DNA of 64,000 bases, taken from contig CACVBU010001241.1 in the NCBI GenBank assembly GCA_902728285.1, positions 445,700 to 509,699 on the forward strand. Reading direction: 5' to 3'. The DNA comes from Clytia hemisphaerica. Its lineage: Eukaryota > Cnidaria > Hydrozoa > Leptothecata > Clytiidae. Made by a program: the position numbers and the translations under genes. Position 1 is the first letter of the stretch; the number at the start of each line of letters is the position of its first letter. The notes below the pieces were generated by a model that was not told where the DNA came from, made no database searches, and saw only the letters and a program-made list of their open reading frames with translations. Shown here piece by piece: positions 12,201 through 21,892 of the stretch.

Positions 12201-14293
12201 CTTAAGACTTAGGGCCTTAGGATCTCAGGATCTCAGGATCTAAAAGCTCAAAAACGTTCCAATAAAGCAGAAAATATAGCCTGGAAGCCACTTAACCCCT
12301 CCTAAATCGAAAAATCCGATTAAGCAAAGTGGAAATACTGAAACTGCAATTTGCGAAAATTTGACCTTTGAATTCTGAAAAACGTTAAATTACCCAAAAT
12401 TGTCAATATATTTCGGTGCTGATTGTAGTTCAATCAATTCTTATTTTCTTTTTTCTCGAATGGACAAGTGGCATAGATAGCATGTAAACATAAGTTTGTT
12501 CAAACAGAACAAAATGGACTTTCCCAAATTTGAATAAGGACAGCGTAGTGGCAAACATTGTTTACTCTTCTCATAAATATTTCTATTTGAACAACATCAT
12601 TTATAGCATTTATTGAACGATATGGGCTTTCCATTATGAAAAATAAGTCTCTTTATAAGAAACGCAGCCAAAAGAACATCCTCCGAAATTGAATCTTGAT
12701 TGCATTTTTTTGTGCCATTTTATAAGCTAATTTTTTAAAAGATTCCTTTTGGAGACTTGTCACTCGGTGATTGGTTAAATTTGTGAAAATGTCAAATGTT
12801 TCTATACTGTCATAATTTCTAGCGCAAACTTAATGATTCTTATAAGACACGCGATAGTCTTCTAAACGACAATCTTTTTTGGGTCAATATACTTTTGTTA
12901 GAGCGATTAGACTAGTCAACCCAATGTTTTCTTTTAAGTCATAAAAGCAAAACAAAAAAACAAAACTAGGTTGGAAATAAAACTGATTGCACCCAGTACA
13001 TTCTATCTAATTTGGATGATTTGTAAAGTTGTATTTATCTTGGAAAATTAAAAGTTGTCTTACAGTATTTGTTTTCTGGGAAAACTAAACTGACTTCCAG
13101 GGACTTGATTCACATATGTAAACCGTTGATTTATTGCTTTGTAACCATGCAGGACAATCAAAATAACGTTGTCATTGCACCTCTCTCTCCTTTAAAAAAG
13201 TACCTCTTTGTGCTGTAGAATGTTCAAAAACAAGTGCAGTTTCGAAAGCATTCAGCTGGTACACAAAGCTCTTACAACGTTCGTTTGACATTCGTCATGG
13301 GTGTTAGATAAACGTTGACTTTGTCTGCCGGCAGGAATTATAAGTACTGACAATGCTTCAATTTTCCTATGAATATTGTGTAGGGTAATGTTGTTTTTTG
13401 GTTTTAAAAACCTTATGCATTCAGATATATTGTATAATTTCTAACACATTGAAACAGGTGGCGATAGATTGATGATATATATCTTGGTAGGCGTTGGGGC
13501 GTTCGTGTTGATCATGGTGATTGTGCTGACCATCATTTGTTGTGTGCGAAGGCGGAGAGATGTAAGTGTCATCCATTATCAGGGCCAATGCTATCGGCGG
13601 GGGGGGGCAAGAGGCCTCACTGTCTTACTTTTTTCCATTTTTTCAATAAAAAGTGATTTTAAAATTACACGATTCTTACTTTCAATAGCTTCTTTTCGCA
13701 ACAAAAACTTTCTGAAATAGGGCCATTTTGAGGCGCATTAGGTTATCAAAATCGATATTTCCACCTGTTGGTGCAAACCATGATTGTACCTCCTTAGTCG
13801 CTATATTTTTTACCATTCCATTTTCCAGATCACGACGTGAGCCTTGAATAGTTAACTTATTTATTTTGATCTCCTTGGTAACAAAGTTTAGGTCACTTTA
13901 GTCTATGGTCTCAAAATTGATGGAAGGAGAGGCTTGCTACGGCTTTCCAAATTTAATCCCTCCAGAAAATTAAACCTCTTTTTGCTGAACCTTGACATAT
14001 CCTCACTTAGTGAACGTTTATTTGGGAAGGCTCTCTCTCTCTTGGATGATATTGCACAAATACTCCCTTTATATATTTGTAGATACCAAGGCCCGTGTTA
14101 TTAGTCAGCAGTACATGTTATTTGTTTTGTGTTAAAGATTACTGTCATACCTTTTACGTGCCTCTCACACTTTTTGTGCTAGACACAGCACATTCCAGCT
14201 CAGTTTCTCTTCAATGTTTATTTCTTTTTATAGAAGAGGGCGCCATCAAAATCAACATACAGCGCAAATGATTACGAAGTCCCACTTATGTAG
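6298..14293 (+). CDS. Four-module Kazal/follistatin-like type I membrane protein
   Basis: Seven exons join in frame: 6298-6394, 7150-7362, 8317-8523, 9095-9307, 9882-10094, 13458-13561, 14234-14293 (368 codons plus stop TAG). All introns are GT-AG; the first five are phase 1 and the last phase 0. Exon 1 encodes a signal peptide (CGILLLLFFLACF); the in-frame ATG at 6325 would give a more usual signal peptide than the ATG at 6298. Exons 2-5 each encode one eight-cysteine module with 'VCGSDG', 'TY.N' and a final 'G.C', typical of Kazal serine-protease-inhibitor and follistatin domains. The exon at 13458 holds a transmembrane helix (about 22 hydrophobic residues) and CCVRRRR stop-transfer residues; the last exon gives a short tail ending NDYEVPLM. 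The protein probably displays protease-inhibitor-like or ligand-binding modules outside the cell. A possible poly(A) signal ATTAAA lies at 14428. The next gene is a tandem paralogue. Inhibitory activity is not proven: reactive-site residues differ between modules. Confidence 0.88.
7431..7782. mobile_element. piggyBac-like MITE in intron 2 of the first Kazal gene
   Basis: Termini CCCTTTAACTGCCGA and TTGGCACGGAAAGGG are imperfect inverted repeats, and both ends are flanked by ATAA. The ends resemble those of the TTAA-flanked elements at 62030-64000 (CCCTTTGAGTGCC). The interior includes GTATATACCGACAT, again like the satellite element. No coding capacity. Confidence 0.55.
8605..8785 (-). repeat. 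Dispersed repeat, copy 2 of 3
   Basis: Same family and orientation as 3085-3265; inverted relative to 22604-22785. Lies in intron 3 of the first Kazal gene. Confidence 0.7.
9440..9585 (-). mobile_element. tRNA-derived SINE in intron 4 of the first Kazal gene
   Basis: On the minus strand a tRNA-like head reads GTAGTGCG..GGCTATGGTGCAC, then a good B box GGGTTCAATCCCT. The segment after the B box ('GGGCCATATCAAA..') aligns with that of the second copy at 17525-17790. The family is therefore a tRNA-derived SINE and not a free tRNA gene: no acceptor stem can be closed. Outer boundaries are approximate. Confidence 0.65.
9619..9861. mobile_element. MITE of the 'TTTTTATAAGAAC' family, copy 1
   Basis: Ends read CGTTTCTTTTTATAA and TTATAAAAAACGTGTAA, imperfect inverted repeats. 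The interior shares 'TTAAGAAC', 'CACCC..CTAAGGAAAATGGA' and 'AAAATCAAGAACATTTT' with 27010-27252 and, in reverse, with 14490-14708. It ends about 20 bp before the splice acceptor of exon 5 at 9880-9881. Confidence 0.65.
10670..11805. mobile_element. Inner foldback unit with inverted 7-bp minisatellites
   Basis: The left end CGGTTAGTGTAAAACGCAGG continues into about nine copies of a 7-bp unit CAGGTCR (10686-10748). The right end carries the reverse complement array (about 11745-11790) and then GCGTTTTACACTAACCG. The unit at 49819-50778 has the same design with related ends, so this is a second element nested in the larger foldback, not part of it. Confidence 0.75.
10915..11475. repeat. Three tandem copies of a unit of about 208 bp
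   Basis: Anchors 'AATCATAAAATATGATG' or close variants fall at 10927, 11134 and 11343. Each is followed by 'GAATGTGATG', 'GGATATAAAA..GCACCAA', 'AGAAGCT' and 'AGAG.GTGGTTTTAGAA'. The repeats fill the centre of the inner foldback element. Confidence 0.8.
12092..12427. mobile_element. MITE with ACAATCGGCGCCGAAATAT termini
   Basis: The left end ACAATCGGCGCCGAAATAT matches the reverse complement of the right end ATATTTCGGTGCTGATTGT with few changes. A degenerate relative lies at about 20340-20440 ('AAAGTTAAA..CACAAAATTCTCAATATTTCG'). No coding frame. Confidence 0.55.
12428..13457. other. Remainder of intron 5, no feature seen
   Basis: AT-rich intron sequence leading to the acceptor at 13456-13457. 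No further exon with the eight-cysteine pattern was found here or elsewhere in the intron. Confidence 0.4.
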
Positions 14294-14489
14294 CTCGGTA
14301 GAGTTTTAGTAGATATTCCTAATTTTAGAATTTCTTAATTTGTTTTGACACAGTTTGTGTACAACCCTTGCAACCCTTGCCTACACATAGCTTTTTGTCG
14401 TCTTGATTTTGTTTGTTTGTAACGTGTATTAAACTAACATGTAGCATCTAACAATGTGTTGTTGTCTTTTTACGTTACAATGGGTAGTC

Positions 14490-14708
14490 TTTGTTTTATA
14501 AGAACGTCCTCAACTTTTCAGTTTTAAGCCTAAAAATGTTCTTGAAATGTTTTTATTTTCACCATTTTGTGAAGTCTTTCTTTGCAATTCTTGAGAAATT
14601 GGGTGTTTTTAAGGTCCGCAAAGCTTAAAGTGTTCTTAACTTGTTCATAATATTTTGGCCATCGAAGACCTATCTTCTTATATAGTTTGTTCTTATAAAA
14701 ATCGTGCG
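14490..14708. mobile_element. MITE of the 'TTTTTATAAGAAC' family, copy 2
   Basis: Starts TTTGTTTTATAAGAACGTCC and ends TTGTTCTTATAAAAATCGTG, inverted relative to each other. The interior 'CACCATTTTGTG', 'GAGAAATTGGGTG' and 'TTTGGCCATCGAAG' matches 26728-26885 directly. It lies between the two Kazal genes. Confidence 0.65.
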
Positions 14709-15270
14709 TACTCTGTTTAAAACAAAACGAATTTACATTGTACATTTTTGTTTACATGTCTGTCGCTATTTATGATGGTACAATGATGCCTTTTTGCAAT
14801 CTCAATCCAATTAATACCGTTACAAGGTGACCGGGTTAACTTTTCTTTAATGCCTTTTTTATTTTGATGAAATATTGACAAATTTTGTAGATAGCTGGAT
14901 TATTTTGCTTTATTTTTAAGGACAATTTTTCTTTTTTTTTTGTATCTTTTAATATTTATACACGGCATTCTATACATATGATATTTTTATAATCAATTCA
15001 CCTAGAGCTTGTAAAATATGTTTTTTTTGTTTAAGAGAGTGAAATATTTTTGAAATTTTCAATCAAGACTGAAAATTTTGTGTTTTAGATGATCAGTAAT
15101 TTTGAATACGCATTAAAGACTACTACGTAAGTCCGGCTCAACTTTTCAGTTCGTACTTGCAAAATTATCAAGAATTCGGGAAAAACCTTTTTTTAGGTTT
15201 TTAAATTTCTCGAAAATTAATTTTTGTATTCTTCTTTTTTCCTTTCAGAATCAAAAAAATTAAAACGATT
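14709..15270. other. Upstream region of the second Kazal gene
   Basis: AT-rich. A pyrimidine tract and AG at 15247-15248, 22 bp before the ATG, could be the acceptor of a 5' UTR intron. Nothing else seen. Confidence 0.35.
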
Positions 15271-18200
15271 ATGTGTTGGGTGCTCAAACTGGCAATCACA
15301 ATGTTTGTGTCTGCATCTTTTGTATCAGGTAAACAAGCAATGAGTCTACTGTTGTTTGATTACCCAGGGTTAGAGCTTAATGCTGTTGCATTACAATTCA
15401 AACCATCTATTTTGGTAGCTTTCCCAACAATTCATGTTATGCACCACTGGAGAGTCTTCTGAGAACTTTTAAATTTTTCCACCCACAATAGAAAAGGTGA
15501 CGTATTGGGTGAAAAAAACACATAAAAGTTGCATAATTTCGTGAAGTCATTGCAGTGGTCAGGCATAAACTCGGATATCCTATTAAATAAGACTTGTTAC
15601 ACAAACATATGTTATCCAAAGAAATTTATCCTTTCGCCTGACTAAGCTATGACGCTTGACTGTGAAATCTTGTTCAAGTAATCTATTGATAATCTCTTAA
15701 TTCGCCTAAATAGCCTTTACTCATTGAAAATTGACACCACACTTAATAGTATGATATTAAATAAGGACGGCCTCCTTTGAGTTGGTTTTAAACGGGTTTT
15801 CTTTCGAAAGGTCAGAATTTATCGGGCTAGCTTTTTGAACATTAAAAAAGCTGTATTTTTCCAACCCATACATCGTGACCGAAGAAGAAAACTTTTCAGA
15901 ATAAAAATCCTCGCTTTTGATAATGACTTTCTATTCCCACATCTTTGCGTCTATAAAAATAATTAAGTATTTGGTAATTGTAGTACTCAGCTGGTACAAT
16001 TTTAAGGACTAAGAAACTTTTCCTAGAAAATTAAGCTTGATTAAAGTTTTGATTGTAATTATGTTTCAGCAACAAAATGTGGCTTCAGGAAATGTCCTTT
16101 ATACGCTGAATGTCAACCAACAACACGTCAATGTATTTGTCCTAGTGTGGATGACCATGACAAGGTATATGAACCAGTATGTGGAAGTAATGGCTTCACT
16201 TACAATAATGAAATCGAATTAAAAGAATATGCTTGCCATAATGGAATGAACATTTACATTGTTAGAGCTGGAAAATGTCCAAGTGAGTCTTTCGTGTTTG
16301 TTATTTTGATTACCTTCTTAAAATTTCCACATACGTTTTTAATCGATATATTATTAATCGATATATTGCTTATCAATATACTTCATCAGCATCAGTAAAA
16401 TCAAATAACAAATAACGGGCTGAGTTCGTGCTATAGAACAATAACCCCACAAAATCTTCTTCGAGTATAGTCTAGTTTGATTCAGTCGCTAGGATAAATC
16501 TGATGGTAAGTTGTGACTGAATAACAGTATTCCAAAACTTAAAATCCGTAAATATAAAAAATCTTTGAAGCGCCGAAATTGCTATATTGTCATAAGCTGT
16601 GTGTCATAGCCTTGTGAATACGGACCTAGTTAACTAGGTTACTTTGAGTAAAGATAAAGTGTCCTGTTAACATACTAATATGAAGTGATTATATTACACT
16701 TTCCAAGGTTAGCAGGCTGCTCTAGAAGAGGATAATAGCCCCTTCCTAACTAGGCTGTTGGCATCCTCTAACGGTCTAGTGCTCCTATTTTACTAGTGGA
16801 ATCAGCCACTAACGGATTCGTGCTTCTTTATACTACATGGGGTTTTGTAGAGGTCTGCGATTCAGACTACTATTCTACCTGCTACGGTTTTGTAGAGGGT
16901 AGCGATTTAGAAAACGCCCGAATTACTCTATTTTAACAGTGAATGATTTAGGTGCAGTATACAGGTGTTGAAAGCTCTTCCCTCTCATCGAAGATTAAAA
17001 TTAGAAGAGTCTAGCCTAAATTCGCGTTGTATGAAGTCCATTTTCAGTGTGAACAACAACTGGCATAAATCATAGCATTTGTCATTTTTCATTTGATAGC
17101 TGACGATTCGATAAAGATGAAGTACTATAATTCAAATTTTGTTTTTTCTTGTACGCTGCAACAACTGGTATATAAATTCAGTTACCTAGCAGAATCGTTC
17201 ATGTACTCATTCTTTTCTTTCTTCTAGAACAATATCGCTGTTATAGTCCGAATTGTCATCCTGAATCAATATGTAACGTAACAACCGGTAAATGTCAGTG
17301 TCCGGGTTTTGATGCGTCCGTATACCAACCAGCATGCGGAACAGATGGAAAAGATTACCGGAATAAAGAAGAATTGAGATATGAAGCTTGTGTGAGTGGA
17401 AGTGACGTCAAAATAGCTGTTTATAATACATGTCAAGCACGTAAGTATCGTTACCTTGGTAACATCTCTTAGTTAGTGAGATAGTTTTAATCTTACACCG
17501 ATTTCATCTCTTTAAGTAAGTAGTCGGAGGCGACCCGAAGGCTCCTCTTTCGATAGCTATCTACCAGACGGTAAGAGAGGGCGCCACTCTTTCTCCCTGG
17601 ATTGCTCCACTTACCCTTGATCCTTCTCTTAATTGCTGAGCATCAAGCAGAGAGGTATCAAGTACCATTTTGGAAATCTTTGGTATGACCCGGCTGGGGG
17701 CTGAACTCACAACCTTGCGCACCGTAGCCGGGTGCTCTACCACTGACTACGGTCGCTAATCTCTTTACCCACTGATGAGAACGAATAATATTGGACAAGT
17801 TTTTTTTTAAATCACACTTTGATAAGACACGTTTTTTATAAATTTTTTATAAACCCAAGACTGTTTTGGACTCCGAAAAGTTAAAGGTTCAAAGTATCGA
17901 TCGTACTATCCGACAAAAAATCTGTGGAGAGAGTTTGATTTCCATGTGGGACAAAAACGGATACGTATCAAAAGTTTTTCATCTTTTTATCCAGTTGTAT
18001 CAGCGAGTCGCAACAAAAAGACAAGCAACGAGGATGAAAGTTCAGTGAATGTCGCAGTACCTGTCACCATCTGTGTCCTAGTGATCGCGATCACTCTCGG
18101 AATCGCCTGGTTTTTTTATCATAAGCGTACCAGGAACACTGTAAGACTAAAATCTTTATTCGGAAAATATGGAAATCTTTTTGCCTAGCTATCTTTCCCA

Positions 18201-18690
18201 TAGTTGAAATAAAAGTTTCTATCGATATCCAAATGGGGATAGAAATTCTAATGTATGTTCCCAGCTCAAAATAATACAATGGAATGGTTTTGGAGGGCAA
18301 TTTTTTCCATTGATTTCAAATTTTCCATTTCCTCTCAAAGGGGGATGAAATCAAAGTCAATTTGTTAGTGGGGCTGAAATTGTAGGGTATTTTTCCCTTC
18401 GGGGACGAAATTTTTGCCAAATATTCCAGTGAGGTGAGAGTACCCTGCCGACCCAGTGACACAGGGGTGTAATTGCTGACCAGCCATGTGAATACCTTTA
18501 TCGGCCCTTTTTACACCGGCCCTTATTGGCGTTATTTTTAGACTCGTGGCGTAATAAGGACCGGCGTAAAAGGGGTCAGCGTTAAATTAGGGCCGGCGTA
18601 AAAAGGGCCGATAAGGTAATAGCGCGTTGTTTTCTTCTTTTCTTATAGTTCAACGTTTCCAAGAGAAGTAACGATGTCTTGTTGAGTTGA
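15271..18690 (+). CDS. Two-module Kazal/follistatin-like type I membrane protein
   Basis: Five exons join in frame: 15271-15328, 16070-16282, 17228-17440, 17995-18140, 18649-18690 (223 codons plus stop TGA). Introns are GT-AG with phases 1, 1, 1, 0, the same pattern as the upstream gene. Exon 1 encodes a signal peptide (MCWVLKLAITMFVSASFVSG). Exons 2 and 3, each 213 bp, encode one eight-cysteine module (PVCGSNG.TYNN and PACGTDG.DYRN). Exon 4 encodes a short stalk and a transmembrane helix (VPVTICVLVIAITLGIAWFF). The final 14-codon exon gives a tail ending SNDVLLS, comparable to SANDYEVPLM of the neighbour. It is a tandem paralogue of the 6298 gene with two modules fewer. The likely role is a membrane-anchored protease inhibitor or binding protein, inferred only from the family. 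Confidence 0.88.
16600..16960. repeat. Palindrome-rich intron segment sharing a 20-bp word with 24712
   Basis: Contains the palindrome CCTAGTTAACTAGG at about 16626. It also contains AGAGGTCTGCGATTCAGACT near 16851, repeated at about 24716 inside the G-gamma intron. Probably relics of one dispersed element; boundaries not defined. Confidence 0.4.
17525..17790 (-). mobile_element. tRNA-derived SINE in intron 3 of the second Kazal gene
   Basis: On the minus strand the A-box-like TAGTCAGTGGTAGAGC is followed by CCGGCTACGGTGCGCAAGG and a B-box-like GAGTTCAGCCCCC. A tRNA-unrelated body of about 170 bp follows. Head and start of body match the copy at 9440-9585, including the TTCTCATYRG-like word at the 5' side. 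ATCTCTTT occurs at both edges (17506-17513, 17759-17766), but the family match extends past it, so I do not claim it as the target duplication. Confidence 0.65.
18499..18613. mobile_element. Short MITE just upstream of the last exon of the second Kazal gene
   Basis: The ends TATCGGCCCTTTTTACACCG and CGGCGTAAAAAGGGCCGATA are inverted repeats of about 20 bp with one mismatch, extending further into GGCCCT / AGGGCC. TA lies at both ends. It finishes about 36 bp before the coding start of exon 5 (18649), that is, at the branch-point region of intron 4. Confidence 0.7.
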
Positions 18691-19390
18691 GTCCTTTAGA
18701 CATGTAAATTATTTTTTAACACTTACACATTTTACTAGAGATTTTTTAATAATTTTATATGTGTACATTATTTGAATTCCATGATCTCTTACTTACTTAC
18801 AGTTAACCAATGGATTTTTGTTGAGATTGTTTTTCACTTTTTTGCGGCCTCGCTTTCTTTTGGGTTCCACTAAGTAAAGAACAACAGACGTCATAATTCC
18901 TGATGAAAGTTGCTATACAAAATTTTGTAGAATTACTTGAACTTATCAATCTATGCCTCAAAAATACATGTCTTCACAAAATTTGAGCAAAAAAATTAAA
19001 GTGAAAAAAGCTAGATGTATTTTCGGTATTTTGAAAGAATGATGACATCAAGGTGGCGATGTTGTCATCAATGATGTTAAAATTCTTTGGAGAATTTACA
19101 ACGACTTTGGGGGTTTTCAAAAAGACTCCATTTTGCTTCTTTTTTAATATTTCCCCACACAAATAAATTGAAAAGATGAACTAAATTGCTGATAGTTGAA
19201 AAAATAACATAAGATAATATATAGATTATATCCTTATGCAAATATTCAAATATTTAAAACATTTTGCTTAAAGTGCTGTGCAGATTTTACATATCTGTCC
19301 ATCAATGTGCAAAAAATCACTAGCCGCACGGTGTTCGGGTTGGTACAGGCTATGCTGTTATTGTCACTAGCCTTAGTGTTAGTGAAGTCC
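18691..19390. other. 3' region between convergent genes
   Basis: 3' ends of the second Kazal gene (+) and the lipase-like gene (-) meet here. AT-rich; no further gene recognised. Confidence 0.4.
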
Positions 19391-20215
19391 TTACAGGCTG
19401 TGGATTATTGTGACCATTGTACTGATCGCATGACTTGTTAGTGGGTCATCTCTCCCTGGTACGTCATGCCATTTTGGCGTTCCGATATGCGATGAATTGG
19501 GTCCAGCCACGCTCCCGTAGTGTGACACTAAATCAGTGTTGACAAGATGTATTTCAAACGGGACTCCCCTGTACTTATCACCCACCGCACAGTTATTTAA
19601 CGGATTAGCCGCCCACGGTCCAGGAGCGTTAAATGCCGCCCCAGGAATACCCGTAGCTGCACATACACATTCAGCAATAAATGCACCTAGACTGTGACCT
19701 GTGATAAAGTCGGGTTTGTGGTCATTAGCCCGCTGGACAGCATGCTGGTTTGTTGTATGAATGAGGGAACCAAAGGGTGACATAGCGGGATTAATGAGAG
19801 AAGCATCTTGGAGTATTCCCATCAGGGAAGCAGTACCTCGGTATGCTAATACCCTTTTCCCTTTATGTTTTCCACTTGTGATTTCGTATACACCATACTG
19901 TAACAGATTATTGATGTTTTCACTTGTTTCATTTTGCTCCTGCTTATATGTTAACTTCAAGGGAAGAGCTTTGAGGTCATTTTCGTTAAAAGAATAACAA
20001 TTACTTGCACATTGTACTAACAGCTTCAGTAACTCCGTATCATGCAAATCTTTGGTATAGCTTAAATTTAAGGCTTTTCCAGCTTCATGGAATACTGCCC
20101 CTGCTGCATCTTCTGTCCCCTTGACAACAGTTTTGACTACACCGCTGGTAATTTTATTTGCCTCGTCAGCTGCTTGTTGTAATCCTTTCCCAATGTCTTC
20201 AAAGAAACCAGCCAT
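19391..20215 (-). CDS. Class-3 lipase-like alpha/beta hydrolase
   Basis: One uninterrupted coding exon of 274 codons, ATG at 20215. Residues 123-128 read LAYRGT, equivalent to the F-R-G-T oxyanion motif of class-3 lipases. GHSLG at 173-177 is the nucleophile elbow (Ser175). D228 in VNTDLVS and H262 in TSHAIS are spaced as expected for the rest of the triad. There is no signal peptide; the N-terminal 45 residues look like an amphipathic helix with A/G/K-rich heptads, so the enzyme is probably intracellular and may contact membranes. A pyrimidine-rich TTTTAG acceptor lies 5 bp upstream of the ATG, so a 5' UTR exon is likely and the coding part is single-exon. Likely substrate (an acyl ester) is inferred from the family only. 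A single-exon gene of this kind could have come by retroposition or transfer; I see no composition break that proves either. Confidence 0.8.
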   Translation of the reverse strand: MAGFFEDIGKGLQQAADEANKITSGVVKTVVKGTEDAAGAVFHEAGKALNLSYTKDLHDTELLKLLVQCASNCYSFNENDLKALPLKLTYKQEQNETSENINNLLQYGVYEITSGKHKGKRVLAYRGTASLMGILQDASLINPAMSPFGSLIHTTNQHAVQRANDHKPDFITGHSLGAFIAECVCAATGIPGAAFNAPGPWAANPLNNCAVGDKYRGVPFEIHLVNTDLVSHYGSVAGPNSSHIGTPKWHDVPGRDDPLTSHAISTMVTIIHSL

Positions 20216-20443
20216 TTTGCCTAAAATGATATTTGTATAAGATTATTGATTACTACTACTTCAAACGCTCAAAATTGTTCAAATTAATGGGAATAGAGCC
20301 TGAATCTACTGAACCCCGAAATAAATCCCCCCCCCCCCAATAAAGTGGAAGTACTAATTAATTACAATTCTCGCCCGAACTTGAAATTTCGGAAAAGTTA
20401 AAATACACAAAATTCTCAATATTTCGAACATGGTTGTAGTACC
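20216..20443. other. 5' flank of the lipase-like gene with a degenerate MITE
   Basis: About 20340-20440 resembles the right half of the element at 12092-12427. No gene seen. Confidence 0.35.
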
Positions 20444-20505
20444 TCCCAATGGGCACAAACGTCTTTTGGACGTCTAATGTACATAAGACGTTGCGTGCCC
20501 ATAGG
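20444..20505. mobile_element. Small hairpin element
   Basis: TGGGCACAAACGTCTT and AAGACGTTGCGTGCCCA are near-perfect inverted repeats around a loop of about 27 bp. Probably a very short MITE or the end of one. Confidence 0.5.
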
Positions 20506-20898
20506 GCTAGTCTCCTTTTTAAACTATTCATATAATCGAACTTAAATGCAATGATCATACCTTTTCAAAGAAATGGTCCAGATGTTGTTAATAAACTCAA
20601 CAATTGCAAATATTTTTTCAAATATAATAGACACACACAATTTTGACTGGACTGTTGACAAATTCTGACAGTGATTGAATTTTTATAAATTTATATCTTG
20701 ATAAAATGCCAAAATGATGAGAAAGAAACAGCTAGAAAATAGAATTATGTGGTTTGATGAATTCTGTTAGTGATTAAAATGAAATTGTATTTTTATATAT
20801 ATTTAACGGTTTGACAAAATGAGAAGTAGCAGGAATCCGCTTAAAATAAAAGTACATGGTTATTCAAGGCGATCTAATTATGATGAAGTTAAATTTCC

Positions 20899-21018
20899 AA
20901 ACTCAAACCCAGACCCTTTGTTCACTTTTTATACTGATAGCGCTCGGGATTATATCATGTACATCTGTAAAGTGAAAAAAGGTGATTTAAGGGGGTCTGG
21001 GTATGAGATTGGTGTATT
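20899..21018. mobile_element. Short palindromic MITE
   Basis: CCAAACTCAAACCCAGACCC at the left and GGGTCTGGGTATGAGATTGG at the right are inverted repeats. A 67-codon open frame starting at 20819 (MRSSRNPLK) runs through this palindrome and is therefore not called a gene. Confidence 0.55.
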
Positions 21019-21304
21019 TTGAAACTCGTACCCAAAGCAACTTCCTTTTTACACCAAAATCGTATACAAATAAGTGAACTAAGGGACTAAGAACGATTTT
21101 GTTATTTTGAATTCAGAGCAAATATAAGAAAACAAAAGGGGACTATCTAAAATGACATTAAATTTTCTCAGCAGGATTAATACTCTTATAGTGCATACGT
21201 GACTATATTGCAAATGGAAAAGGCCATAGGCATAGTAGGCCGGCAGTGATTTAATATATAAACTTGATCATAAAAAATAAATTGGTTTATCCTCTTTTAT
21301 GGAA

Positions 21305-21416
21305 ACCGTAGAAACTTTCATTCCCGGAAAAAATGTCAATAATATCACAAATTTCACTGTGAAGTGGTAACGAAAAAGGTTTCCCGGGAATGGAAAATTG
21401 AATCAGTTTACGTTGT
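21305..21416. mobile_element. Short palindromic MITE
   Basis: CGTAGAAACTTTCATTCCCGG is mirrored by CCCGGGAATGGAAAATTG and GTTTACG at the right end, giving imperfect inverted arms of about 30 bp. No coding frame. Confidence 0.5.
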
Positions 21417-21892
21417 CCTGAATATCATGAATGGAATTGTCTTAAAACACCCCTGTATCAGCGAGCCATTCGGATCTACCCCGATGGATTTAACCGGTTA
21501 AAAAAATGCCAAAAATGACCTAAGTGCTTTAACGAGCCAGGAAATGATTTTCAATTATTGTGTTGGTATAATTATATTTCCTTACATTTTGTTAAATGGA
21601 TACTTTTTTTTTCGGGACACCCTGTATAAGTGTAACAAGGGAAAACAGACAACGAAGAACATTTTTAACATAATTCCTTTATGGAGTGGAGAAATATCTC
21701 AATTAGTTAAAACCCTATTTACACATTATAAACAAAAAGAGGAAACAATAAGAATAATTCGATTTAGCGAAACATAAAATTCAATATTAACAGCAGTACT
21801 AAAGGAAAAACAACGATACTAAAGTCGATCCGAAGTCTTTTTCGGCGAGTGTAATGTGTACGGTACTTTATGGTAATAAACTTAAATAAGAG
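21417..21892. other. 3' flank of the G-gamma gene, no feature seen
   Basis: AT-rich. An open frame at 21544-21777 lacks any family signature. No clear minus-strand AATAAA was found close to the stop codon. Confidence 0.35.

Noticed and set aside
10095-13457. A possible fifth Kazal exon in the long intron 5
   Set aside because: No eight-cysteine exon with phase 1-1 borders is present; the intron length is explained by the foldback elements.
17506-17766. ATCTCTTT as target site duplication of the second SINE
   Set aside because: Similarity between the two SINE copies continues beyond the right-hand ATCTCTTT, so it is probably inside the element.
20819-21022. 67-codon frame starting MRSSRNPLK
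   Set aside because: Its second half is a palindromic MITE (20899-21018).
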